The notes under the pieces were generated by a model, which was not told where the DNA came from, made no database searches, and saw only the letters and a list, made by a program, of their open reading frames with translations. This document shows, piece by piece, positions 20,401 to 31,200 of a stretch of DNA of 64,000 bases (positions are counted from its first letter, which is position 1; every line of letters begins with the position of its first letter). The position numbers and the translations under genes were made by a program. Origin of the DNA: Pterobdella sp. o SKG-2022 (Eukaryota > Annelida > Clitellata > Hirudinida > Piscicolidae); the NCBI GenBank assembly GCA_964035795.1, contig OZ038321.1, positions 27,592,459 through 27,656,458 on the forward strand, written 5' to 3'.

Positions 20401-23400
20401 GAATAAAAAAAAGTGAGTTTTGTGGGGAAGTAGAGAAATTAATATGTCCGCCTTTTCAAGATTAGTTGAATCAGCAACAGTGAAAATATATTGACTGAAA
20501 AGGCTTCTCGGGAAACTGAACTACAAAGCGCATCACTAGTTCGATCGGTTCATAAAACGCAAAGAAGTAATGCGAGATAAACGGAGAGTTGATCCCAATA
20601 TGAGATGATTCATCCACATATGCATTAATAAGAATGAATTCTGTCCGTAGATTCATTAATATAGAAGATAAATTATCGTTCCATATGGAAATGTTTACAA
20701 CGCCATAATTGATGGATTCCTCCAGCACCATAAGTATGTTTACTTGAGAGAAAGTAAATACCGTTATTTTGCGAGACTTTTCACTACTTTTGACCTCATC
20801 ATTACATTTGTATGTGAATAAGTTTCCAGGTTTTTGTTCATCAGCCATCAGAAAGAGATGTAGCTAGAATCAAGTGTAGCATGTATTGTTATTGATTGAA
20901 TCCATTTGGAAATTGTCAAAGCACTTGTTTGAAAAAGTTCGATTGATTTGGAAGTGAATCAAGCCAATTAAGCAATAATTAATTGAAACTATCTACAACT
21001 ATGGATTTGATGATGAAAAAGCAATAAAAAATATAATATTAAGAATTTTAAAATGAAATTTATTTCTTTTTTAATTAAATTCAAAATTGTTATTCCCTGA
21101 TTGAACTTAAATTAAGTGATAACAAAAGATCCCAACACATTAATTAAAATTACTAAGAACAATCTAAAAAAAATTTTTATACCTCTAAAAAAATATTTGA
21201 AAAAAACCATGATACTAATAAAAAAAATAAAAATAGTTAATATATGAAAAAATTGAAAAAAAGCTATAAAAAAATAAATCAAAATTTAAAAAACAAAGTC
21301 AATTCGACCTGTGCCATACTGATATGACCAATAGCAAGAGTTTTGAAACCAAGGAACGCTCTGCTCTTGTATTTCTTCTTTTTCTGTAACATTATCTGCA
21401 AGCGGTCGCCATCCCGTTTAAGATGGTGCGGGTACTGAGGGAAGAATGAGGTATGGGTGAAGGTGATATGTGGGTAGCGGTGGTAGTGACTTTGAGCATT
21501 GGTGGTGGTAGTGTGAGAGTAGTAATGATATGTCTGAAGGTTTGATTATGGAGGTAGACCTAGATTGTGGTGTATAAAATTAATGATGGTAATTTGTTAT
21601 AAGTTAAGGTAGTTTGTGAGATTCGGTAGTGTGCACCTGGCGATACGGGTTGATGAGTGATTGATATTAAATGGTCAAATTCAGGATACATTCAGAAATT
21701 ATTTGTAAGCGGGTTTATACGGTTTGACTTAATGATCATACATTAAAAATGAATAAATAACTAATTAATATGCATGAGTAATAAAATAGTAGCGTGAATC
21801 CATTGTAATTTGATTCAGACCAAAAGCAGCACGATAGAGAAGGATAATCGATCGACGATTAAATTATATGTATGCAAGGCTGACATGGGAAACCAGTTGG
21901 ATTGAATTATTTGATCTGTTGGAAACTTATATTGATAATGTTTTTACGATGTGTGTGAATATGTGTGTATACAATATGCATGTTTGAACATAGATGCATG
22001 TGCAAAGATATGAATGTGTGAACACCCACGTAAATGAGACGTTTGTGCGCGTGTACATAGCTAGTTAGTAGATCTTGATGGTAAATTAGATCCCCAATTA
22101 TTTATAATTTTCATGTCGTTTCTATGATTTCCTTAGACTTTAAAAGATTTTTGATTGAAGCTCATCCTCATCATCATCGTCATCACCATAAATATCTTAG
22201 TAAGTCTTATGACAGAAATAGATTTCACAATAGAGATGAGAAGGATTATATAATTTAAAGTAAACAACATTCAAATATAACGTAAACTCACAAAATAATA
22301 TTTATTACTGCTATTTTTAGAATTAAATCAAAATAATTTATAATTTTTAAAATCTAAAATTAGCAAGTAAGAATGCAAATATGATGGCACTACCAATGAA
22401 AACTCATATATTCCTCGAACTAAAAATAGATTTTTTTGATGCTTTGAAACAAAGCTGATTTGACTTGTTAACATCAAAGAAGCCAGATGTTTTATGATAA
22501 GGTTTTACCTATCGCAAACTCTATTCACAAGTATTATAAATCTTTGCTAACTGATTCTGTTGTGAGATTGTTTTAAAAGTGCATACTTTTGCATAAAATA
22601 TACCGATTTATTTTTTCTCAAAATAAACTGAAAAATAATCTTGAATAATCAGTTTTGAAAGAATGGAAAAGCTTTAGTAAAATAATGAAGTTCATATTGA
22701 AGGATGAAAAATGATAATGAGTGTTTTGTTAATGCATTTATTTACATTTATCGTCTTATGATAAGGATAAACATGCCCGAATCATGGCTTAATATTGGAT
22801 TAATGAGTTTTTTATTATTATTATTATTATTATGATGTCTAATTTTCGTTTCACTATTTCATTTGAATGAAAATTAGTTTTTTTTTCACTAATTATAGTC
22901 GGATTTGATAATTTCATGATAATTATTTTTGAAGTTTTGTTTGAAAATAATTCTATTCAAATTTTTACTTAAAAATAATTTGAGTTTTAAAATTTTTTTT
23001 AGCCATCACTTTTCCAAAACCATTTCCATGGTAATCTACGGCAATATGGCTAATCAAAAACATATATGCAGGTTAAATAATTGATAAAATACACCAAAAA
23101 AACATCAATACATTTGTATGGAATTCTTAATGCAAAAAACATGCTTGAAGGTGGAGAAAAATAATAAATAAAATAAATAGCGGCAAAAATAAAAAAGAAG
23201 GGACGCAGGTGAAAAAAATATAGAAAAAAATGTGTGAAAACAACACTCCATGAAAATAAAAGATAAATATTAAACAATAATCCCCATCATCATCGTTCTA
23301 CGTCTGTTTCCATGCTAGCATAGGTTGGACGTAATACTATGAAAAAAATTTTGTACACAAATAACCATTATCAAAGATATAAAAAAGTACGGAAAATGAA

Positions 23401-26400
23401 ATAAAACAGTAACAGATAACTTCGGTTTTTAAATTAATTAAATTAAAGAAAAAAACTAAACACCCTCTGGTCGCTTCTCATTTAAATAACTAAATAAGTT
23501 GTATTGATTGAATATTAATACTGAATCCTTATAGAAAGTTAATCTAATCTCGGGCAATTTATAATCATACTATTACTGGTGCTCCTAATATTAATATAAG
23601 GATGGAATTTTGAATGCAATTTTTAAAATCCGAAATAAGCTTTGATTACCAAAATATTCTTTTTCCCTTTCATTAATAAGTGCATTATTTAGAATACCTA
23701 ATATTTGGATATGATAAAAAAAGTAGTAGTTCTGAAAAGCCTGTCCAGAATAAAGAATTTTAGTGTTTCTTTATATGAATTTTTATTGCAAACTTTCCTC
23801 TTAAAGTCGAAACATACTTCAAAATAAAATTAAGAAACACATATAATAATATTGTCTTCAGGTTCATTATACTCAGCCATTTATAATGGTGCATGGATTT
23901 AATTAAGTTTATAAAGTCAACAAACCTGTAGAGAGAAGGATAAGTCAAGTTCGGAGTCAATAAGACCATTCTTGCCAACGAGGATCTCATTGCTCCTCAA
24001 AATTCTTTTACTGCTCTGTACAGATATAATTCACATGGGATTGAAGCTTTGTTCTTTAATGAAATTTATCAACTATTTTGTTTTAATATGTGGATGTTTT
24101 TTAAGATAAAATATTTAATTGTGAATTTTTTTGGATGTTTTAATGCATTTTTTCGGAATAATTTTGGTGTTCCTGGTAGGGCCTCCCAAGGTGGACAGGT
24201 TTGACACTGGCAGTGAAAAGCTGCGACCAGGCTAACATGGGGCAATAGTGAAAACTTCTGCCTCTGCGTCTATGGATAGTCTACGGCAAGCAGTTGTTTT
24301 TTCTGTCACAACCTGGGTGACAGTAGCTTCTGCAGCTAGTATCTACATATCTTGACTTCCATGGTGCAAAGCAGTGGTTTAGCGGAGGAGTACTCTCCCT
24401 AGGGTACCAACGGTGAGGCATGTAGTCCAAGTAAGTAGGGAATGGTGGAGGTCTTGGACTGCCATGAGTGTTTAAGTTGGTAAAAGGAGGGGCATCCTAC
24501 CGCCAAAAAACTAGCCAAACAAAACATGAAGACAATACAAAATTCACCTATAGGCGGTGCTGTCACAAACAGTGTGGACAGTGACGTCTCCGACTTGGCT
24601 GCTCGAGGACATGGAGCAGCAGGGTCGAGCCCTTGTGGCAACTCAAGCGAATGTCCAAACATACTTCGGGTCGGTAGTCTGAACGTTGGTACACTTAAGG
24701 GAAAGGGTGATGAAGTGGTGGAAATGTTGTCTCGTAGAAGGTTGGATTTTTGTTGCGTTCAGGAAACGAGATGGAAAACTCTGGTTAAAATAATCGATGG
24801 TAAAAACTTGAGGTATAAGTATTTTGGTTCTGGTTTAGGCAATAAGTTTGGTGGCGTGGGTATTTTGCTATCAGAAAAATGGTGGGAAAATGTTTATGAG
24901 GTCACTAGGGTGTCTGATCGGATAATTGCCATTCGTCTGGTTATTGGTAAGGTCTTCGCAATTATATGCATCTATGCTCCTCAGTCAAACTTGAAGGAAA
25001 GTAATAAAGACGAGTTCTACCACTCCTTGAAAGGTGCTCTAGCTAAAAGCTCAGACACACAAGAGGTGCTGATATGCGGTGATTTCAACGGGCACATTGG
25101 AGCAAGTGCTGCTGGCTATGGATAAGTGCATGGGGGCTTAGCATTTGGGAAGAGAAATGCGGATGGTGAGAGGGTCTTGGAATTTTCCATTGCAAACAAT
25201 CTGGTAGTTGCAAATTCGTGGTTTAAGAAAAGGTCGGAACATTTGGTAACATATCAATCTGGTTTATACTCTACTCAAATTGACTATATGCTCTGCAAGA
25301 GAAGATTATTGAAATATGTTTCAAATGTGAAGGTGGTCCCTGGTGAAAAGTGTGCTTCTCAGCACAAACTTGTAGTTGCAATACTGCGGATTCCTCCCAT
25401 CAAAAAAGTGAAGAAACAGTTTGAACCACGAATTAAAGTTTGGAAATTACTTAATCCCGATTTGAAAGCCCAGTTTTTTGCAAAGTTCACTTCACTCACT
25501 AACCAAAAAGGTCCAGCTAAAAAGTCTGTAAATGACAACTGGCTTTTTCTTAAGAAGAACCCGTTATCAACTTCGAAACACGTCTGTGGAGTCTCTTCCA
25601 AGGTGCCATGGAAAAAGCAGATGTGGTGGTGGAATAGTGAGGTAGACGCCGCTGTGACTGAGAAAAGAAAATTTTTCAACTTATGGAAAGCGGGTGGTAG
25701 TCGTGATGCCTATGTCTCAGCTAAACGAGCATCTAATCGCATAGTATACCATGCCAAAAATGAGACTTTAAAATGTCATCTTCAAAAGAATAAGGCTGAT
25801 TTTACCAACATCTTTCGTCTAGCCAAGCAAATAAGGCATAATAACCAAGATGTTGTGGGCGAGAAACCAGTACTAAATGACACGGGCACGTTGTCATTAG
25901 ATGACTCAGCAAAGAAAGCCGCATGGAGAGAATACTATGTCCGCTTACTTGACCATGAGTTTCCATGGAATGAAAATAATCTCTCTGATGTACTGCCGGG
26001 AGAAGGTCCAAGTCCTCCTATCACTAATGATATGGTTCGTAAAGCCGTTTGTAAAATGATTCCTGGAAAAGCTGCTGGTCCAACTGGAGTCGTGTCTGAA
26101 ATGATCAAGGCGCAGGCATCGAGCTTATACGGGACCTCATCAATGCTATCATAGCTCAAAATTGCATTCCGTTAGATTGGCAATATAGTTACATAGTTAA
26201 GCTGTACAAGGGTAAAGGTGATGCGTTGGTCAGAGGTAACTATAGAGGCTTGAAACTGATGGACCATTTGATGAAAACCGTTGAACGTGTGGTGGAAGCT
26301 CTCATCAGAAGAAATATAAACATAGATGAGATGCAGTGCGGTTTTATGCCTGGGCGTTGCACCACTGACGCTATATTTATCCTACGCCAGTTGCAAGAGA

Positions 26401-28020
26401 AGTACATGGCTGCCAACAAACCACTTTTCTTGGACTGTGTTGACCTGGAAAAGGCATTTGATCGCGTTCCTCGGAAGATAATATAGTGGGCTATGCGGAA
26501 ACTTGGTGTTGAAGAGTGGTTGGTGCGTATAGTCCAGCTTATGTATGTGGGTGTGAAGAGCATGGTAAAGGTTGGTGATGGGTGCAGCAAGGAATTTGGT
26601 GTGGATGTAGGCGTACATCAGGGTTCAGTTCTGAGTCCCATTCTTTTCATTATAGTAATTGAAGCTGTTTCTATGGGGTTTCGGATTGGTTCTCCATGGG
26701 AACTGCTGTACACTGATGATTTGGTAATTATTTCTGAAACATTAGAAGGTTTAGTTTCTAGGTTGGAAAAATGGCTTAGAGGTTAAAGGGCTTAGGGTAA
26801 ATATGGTGAAAATGAAGGTTATGGTATGTGGTAATCACCTGAACATGCTCAAAAAATCTGGTTGCTTTCCATGTGGTGTTTGTCTTAATGGTGTAGACTG
26901 TAATTCAATTTTTTGTGAAGGTTGTAAAAGTTGGGTGCATAAGAAGTGTTGTGGTATAAGCAGTGGTTTGAAGAGAGATCCATCATTCAGATGTGCTCAT
27001 TGTCTGGGTACTGCACGACCAGTAGGAAGTTGTTACTGACTTCTGTTATCTTGATGACATGATTTCTGCTGGGGGAGGCTGCGAACTGTTTTCAATCACC
27101 AGATGCAAGTCTGCTTGGAATAAGTTTCGTCAACTTCTTCCACTTATCACCAATTCCTATCTACTTTTCACAACCAGAGGCCAAATCTACAACACGTACA
27201 TTTGAGCTGTGATGTTGTACTCTTCTGAAACCTGGAGCCCAACAACACCTTTCCTGAACCGATTGAAGCGCAATGACTTGGCTATGATTCAATAGATTTG
27301 CAAAGCCAAGGTCGAAGAAAGGATAAGTGCAGAAAAATTGCATGCAAAACTTGGCATTCAGAACAAAGAATTGGCCTTGCGTTGTCATAGGTTGAGGTGG
27401 TTTGATCATGTGGTGCACAGCTCAGGTTGGCTTTCAAAAGTCAGAGAATTCAAGGTTGTTGGTGTTAAAAGACCCGGTAGGCCAAAAACGACATGGAAAG
27501 AGTTGCTGAAAAAGGATCGGGCAAAGCTCAGTTTGATGGAAATTGACCCACACGACTGCCTTACCTGAAAAAGACTTGTTTTCAAAAAAACCTTACCCTC
27601 TGCTGAAAAAAATGGGCTCTAAATAGAATGATGATGATGATTGAAGCTTTATTTTGCAACTAAATAATGTTTAAACATTGAATATGTAATGTTAGAAACC
27701 TGCATTTTAATGGCGATGTTCACAGAGGGTACATCCGGTTCCAGAAAGTTTTTAACCACAAGACGATTGATTGTCAAACTACACAATCTTTAAAATTTTA
27801 TTCAATGTTATAAATGTACATTCATTCATAAAGTATAAATGATTTTATATAAGAAACTTCTAAAACGGTACCTTGGAATGCAATTCGGTGTTGATTTTTC
27901 AACCTCCCAAGATGAAAAAAATTTCATGGGAAAGAGTTTGGCGTTTCCTGAAGCACCGTTAGAAGACGTAGCGCCTTCACTTTGCCCTAAGGGCCCCTTT
28001 CCTATGCCAGTTTCAGCCAT
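12248..28020 (-). CDS. PACS: PACS family (phosphofurin acidic cluster sorting protein)
   Basis: Cytosolic adaptor that links acidic-cluster cargo to AP-1/AP-3 and COPI in TGN-endosome-ER traffic. Twenty minus-strand exons: 28020-27872, 27778-27700, 24015-23926, 21434-21309, 19546-19420, 19114-18984, 18674-18615, 18474-18289, 17954-17883, 17308-17165, 16997-16905, 16817-16714, 15532-15445, 15145-15085, 14784-14710, 14387-14279, 13838-13801, 13302-13221, 12902-12544, 12366-12248; total 764 codons with stop (vertebrate PACS about 890-960 aa). Signatures: [34 protein letters not shown] and SLSSQPVD in the furin-binding region; an acidic stretch [41 protein letters not shown]-terminal [38 protein letters not shown]. 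Intron 2 is filled by a LINE; intron 18-19 junction and exon 17 (38 nt) rest on phase. PACS1 and PACS2 cannot be distinguished. Confidence 0.93.
12486..12530. repeat. SINE-like 'CATGCTAGCATG' repeat, copy a (PACS last intron)
   Basis: Pattern ATCGTCGTTCTACGTCGG..TTTTCATGCAAGCATGGG followed by TTGGAC. Lies in the 177-bp intron between PACS exons 19 and 20. See copies b-e. Confidence 0.6.
14396..14478. repeat. (TG)n microsatellite next to the PACS exon 16 acceptor
   Basis: About 40 TG units on the plus strand, i.e. (CA)n on the PACS coding strand, ending about 8 nt before the 3' splice site of exon 16 (AG at plus 14388-14389). The flanking TH-rich and CV-rich frames are artefacts. Confidence 0.95.
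15149..15236. repeat. Imperfect (ATT)n microsatellite upstream of the PACS exon 14 acceptor
   Basis: ATT/ACT triplets on the plus strand; in the PACS direction they end about a dozen bases before the acceptor at 15147-15146. Confidence 0.75.
15546..15740. repeat. 25-bp minisatellite upstream of the PACS exon 13 acceptor
   Basis: Roughly seven degenerate copies of a unit like GGATGGTTAGGGAGGTGATT plus TTGGT. In transcript orientation it lies immediately 5' of the 3' splice site at 15534-15533. Confidence 0.85.
17018..17076. repeat. SINE-like repeat, copy b (PACS intron 10)
   Basis: (TCA)n followed by TCGTTTCACGTCCGTTTCTA and a decayed core with CTAGCATAGAGT. Same orientation as the other copies. 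Confidence 0.5.
18192..18253. repeat. TCTA/TCTC microsatellite next to the PACS exon 8 donor
   Basis: Short TCTA tract on the plus strand, located just downstream of the exon 8 5' splice site in the PACS direction. Too short and interrupted to be informative on its own. Confidence 0.7.
20471..20848 (-). CDS. Unassigned 125-aa ORF inside PACS intron 4
   Basis: ATG-initiated frame starting [17 protein letters not shown] and ending SIYFHCC, same strand as PACS. It is hydrophobic-rich with [13 protein letters not shown] and no clear transmembrane helix. I recognise no family. It carries an internal potential donor (TCTCAAG followed by TAAACA is not canonical GT), so it reads best as a single exon. 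It could be a nested intronless gene, an old retrocopy, or a chance frame; 125 codons without a stop in AT-rich intronic DNA is somewhat long for chance. Confidence 0.3.
   Translation of the reverse strand: MADEQKPGNLFTYKCNDEVKSSEKSRKITVFTFSQVNILMVLEESINYGVVNISIWNDNLSSILMNLRTEFILINAYVDESSHIGINSPFISHYFFAFYEPIELVMRFVVQFPEKPFQSIYFHCC
21435..23925 (-). other. PACS intron 3, no gene seen
   Basis: 2.5 kb AT-rich intron. Contents visible: a GGT/GTA-rich purine-skewed stretch at about 21440-21560, and SINE-like repeat copy c at 23283-23336. No coherent coding frame. Confidence 0.6.
23283..23336. repeat. SINE-like repeat, copy c (PACS intron 3)
   Basis: CATCATCATCGTTCTACGTC then TGTTTCCATGCTAGCATAGG followed by TTGGACGT. 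The core CATGCTAGCATA is one base from the perfect 12-bp palindrome. Confidence 0.75.
24172..27642 (+). mobile_element. LINE-1 of this window: RTE-like non-LTR retrotransposon with PHD-like finger, decayed
   Basis: Endonuclease plus reverse transcriptase element, antisense to PACS in its intron 2. Order: untranslated leader from about 24172; AP endonuclease from 24526 ([33 protein letters not shown]; an in-frame stop at 25123-25125) continuing to an EN C-terminal QIDYML; RT from about 25990 (GKAAGPTGV, then a frameshift near 26130, [32 protein letters not shown], stop 26484-26486, [11 protein letters not shown]). The catalytic box reads YTDD rather than YADD. After the RT comes a Cys/His cluster (about 26862-27006) of C4HC3 PHD type with WVHKKC, then a broken C-terminal region to 27568 and a (ATG)n tail at 27628-27642. 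Not functional as read. Confidence 0.9.
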
Positions 28021-28237
28021 ATATACAAACTAATACTTGAAATATACTAATTAAGTATTTTTTAACTTAAATATCGACTGGTTTAAACTATATTTATTTC
28101 GAAACAAAACATTATAAGCCGACCAAAGATCTTTTAGAATAAATTATGAATCTATCGAAAAGTGCAGTCTATAAAAATATCGCTGTATTCTAAAAACAAG
28201 AGTGCAAAAATTTTATTAATTATAAAATTCAATAAAA
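28021..28237 (-). promoter_or_regulatory. 217-bp FASTKD-PACS intercistronic region with poly(A) signal and acceptor-like site
   Basis: In the direction of transcription: FASTKD stop (28240-28238), AATAAA (plus 28217-28212), then a strong pyrimidine-AG (CTTGTTTTTAG, AG at plus 28191-28190), then about 170 bp to the PACS ATG at 28020. The acceptor could serve a 5' UTR intron of PACS or a trans-spliced leader. Inference from sequence order. Confidence 0.45.
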
Positions 28238-31200
28238 TTATCCTGTTTTTCCAAAAATTTTATTCTTTAAATATTTTATTTTTGCCGAATTTTCACTTAA
28301 TGACATACTGTACCAATCCGTGTATGGGACCTGAAATATGTAAAAATCTCTATGAGTTTGAAGTAATTTCGGATACACATCAAAAAATAATATTTTGAAA
28401 AGTTTCTCACCGTAACGACTTTGTAGTTCAAAATTTTTAAGTGTCTGTGTTTTGTTTGTAAGGGTCCTTTTAAGACGTTCGAATTTTTACAATAAGAATA
28501 GTTTTGATAAGGCAAGATAGCTACTCTGAAAATCAAATATCAATTATATTTATATTTCACTCAATTTATAAAAAATATCGATAACTTACATAAACTTAAA
28601 TTTTATATTTATTTAAAAATATATTCAATATTTTAAACCAACCGTTCCAATGTGGTTGGCATATTAGGGGTATTTGGATCGATTACTTTAGAGTTTCCAT
28701 CAAGTAAAACTTCAAAATCTGGATCCATAATTTGTGACAATTAAATCATATGTTTGAAAATAATATCTTTCAATATAAATATTTATTATAAAAATCAATA
28801 TAAAAAAAAACTTGCTTGAAATCGATAAATTTCTTTAGAAAAATTTTACAGAATTAAGTCACTTATTTATCCACGTTAAGTTCAGTTAGAAAACGCTTTT
28901 TAAAAGATAAATACCTATGAAATAATGGTAAGGAGTTGTGACGCTGTGTCTCGCCATCTGTTCTCCTCCTAAAACTTGCACCAAAACTTGGGCCACTTCG
29001 TCGATCATCTGCTCCTCTCGTAACCGCTTCTTCTTTTCTAATTTCATGTCGTTCATTATATATGGCATTTTAAAATTGTTGGTAGTGATGGGTCTTTTAT
29101 GAATGATGATTATAATTATTTACAATGATGAGGAATGTCTTTTAAATGTCAGTGAGCCTAATATTAGTCTCGTTTTACTATTCATGTTAGTGTGATTTAT
29201 GTATTTAATGTTAAATAAATTCATGCCAATATAATTGTAATTACGACGTAACGTTTCACGTTGTAACTTCATTCACCAAATATAACAAAAAAGATTTAAA
29301 TTTATTTATGATAAAAAATAATGAGACGTAATGCTTAAAGAATGATCAAATTTGTGCAGCAATCAATTGATCCATTAACCAAATCCTTTTTATAACCCGT
29401 TTCTCTTCACCAAGGGTTGGGCTTTTATATATAACAGTCAAAAATTGTTAAAAGTGAAAATGAATAAAGACCTGTGGGGTTGGTGGAAGAGTGAAACCAA
29501 GGAATGCTAAGTTGAGGCTGCTCCAGAACCACACTGCGATTCAACCTTAGCAGAAATGCTTCTACCATCACTCTCTTCGACTTTGAATCTGGCATATCAT
29601 CAATTTTGCTTCTAAGTCACTTTTATTTTGTTAAACTATTCAAAACCCCATTAAAAAACAAAATAGCGTAAACACTGCTAAATATTGAAGCTCTTTCGCA
29701 TATATATATATATTTTTTTTTGATGAAATCAAATACACTCCAGTGTTTAATAAAACACAAAGCCTTTTGCGAAATGTTTATATGCTATAAAAACCGTTTG
29801 GATCAAACACTTTTATTAATTGAATAATAACGAAGCTTTTCGTGAGTTGAACTCACATTATCAAGTATACAAACTTGTATACTTGATAATGTGAGTTCAA
29901 CTCACGAAAAGCTTCGTGTTATTATTCAGTTAAAACTAATATGCTATGTTGTTCTACATCACTTGATAACGGAAGTTAAGCTAAAGCTTCACAATTTAAA
30001 CATTAAATTTTGAAATTGGCGGTTTTTTTATGTTCTGAATATCAAGCCTTCTAATACTTCTCTACAGAGAAACTTGATAGTCGACTATGTATAATTTTAT
30101 CAACTATTCATAATCATGTTAATATTATTCCCAATGTGAATCTAATGCGGTGTTTTTATCCTGGAACTCTATAACAGAATAGCATTGATACTTCAAATTT
30201 CATTGAAAATAAACTATCTCAATAAAGTAACAAACGTTTACCATATCAAACAATATATAAGCATACATTTCTTATTACAGACTAGCAAATAACTATCAAA
30301 CCTTCGATATAAGTGTCGATATTTTGTAGAGTCTCAAAGCTGAACAAATGGTGAAAAAGACTCGGAGGAAAGCACTGCATGACAGCCAAACACCATAAGT
30401 AATGCAGAGCTGCTGAGTAATTTCTATTATGGATCTCAGAAAAGTAAGCGTCAGTGATGAAAGGGAGAAGGGGGTCAAAATTGGTGAGGGTGTATCCAAT
30501 GTTGGATGCTGAGAAGATGAGAGGTTTGATGTTGAAGTAGGGGGGTGAGTCCCTTGCTAGGTACTCAAAGAGGCAGTCATAGACTGATGGTAAGAAGAAC
30601 TGATTCACACTCATTATCTGTATGAAAAATAATAGCTTATTTTAATGCATTATTTTGGGTAGTTAGAAATAATGCAATAACTAATTTTGTATGAAAAAAC
30701 ATGATGATGTCTGAGCTCAAAGCTTATCAGTATATAAAATATCATTATCAATTTGCTCATTTCTTGACTAGCATTTTCCCACGCAATCAGCATTATCCAA
30801 AAAAATTTGACCTGCATAAGTATGTTAGCTTGCTCAAGGTTCTGAACATGGGATAGAGTCAAGAGCACATCTTCAACACGTTGTGAGAGAAGAGAGTGCC
30901 TAGAGGAGAGGGTAGGGAAATAATGGTGGACAGACAGTGGCAGCACATCATCTAGGCCTTTTATAGTGCTAACCCGACTCAGCAAGATCTGCTGTATCAC
31001 ACCCAAAACTTGTAAGTACCTGGTTTAAAAGTTAGTTAAATTTTAATTATTATAGAAATATTTGTTCCAATTATAATGTTAATTATTAAAAACTTTTAGT
31101 TAAAGATAATATATGAGAATGAGTTTTTAAACCCAAATAGGTTTGATGAACAATATTTCTTTTAGAATAAAGAATAAAATTTCAAAAAACCTCTGTTTTT

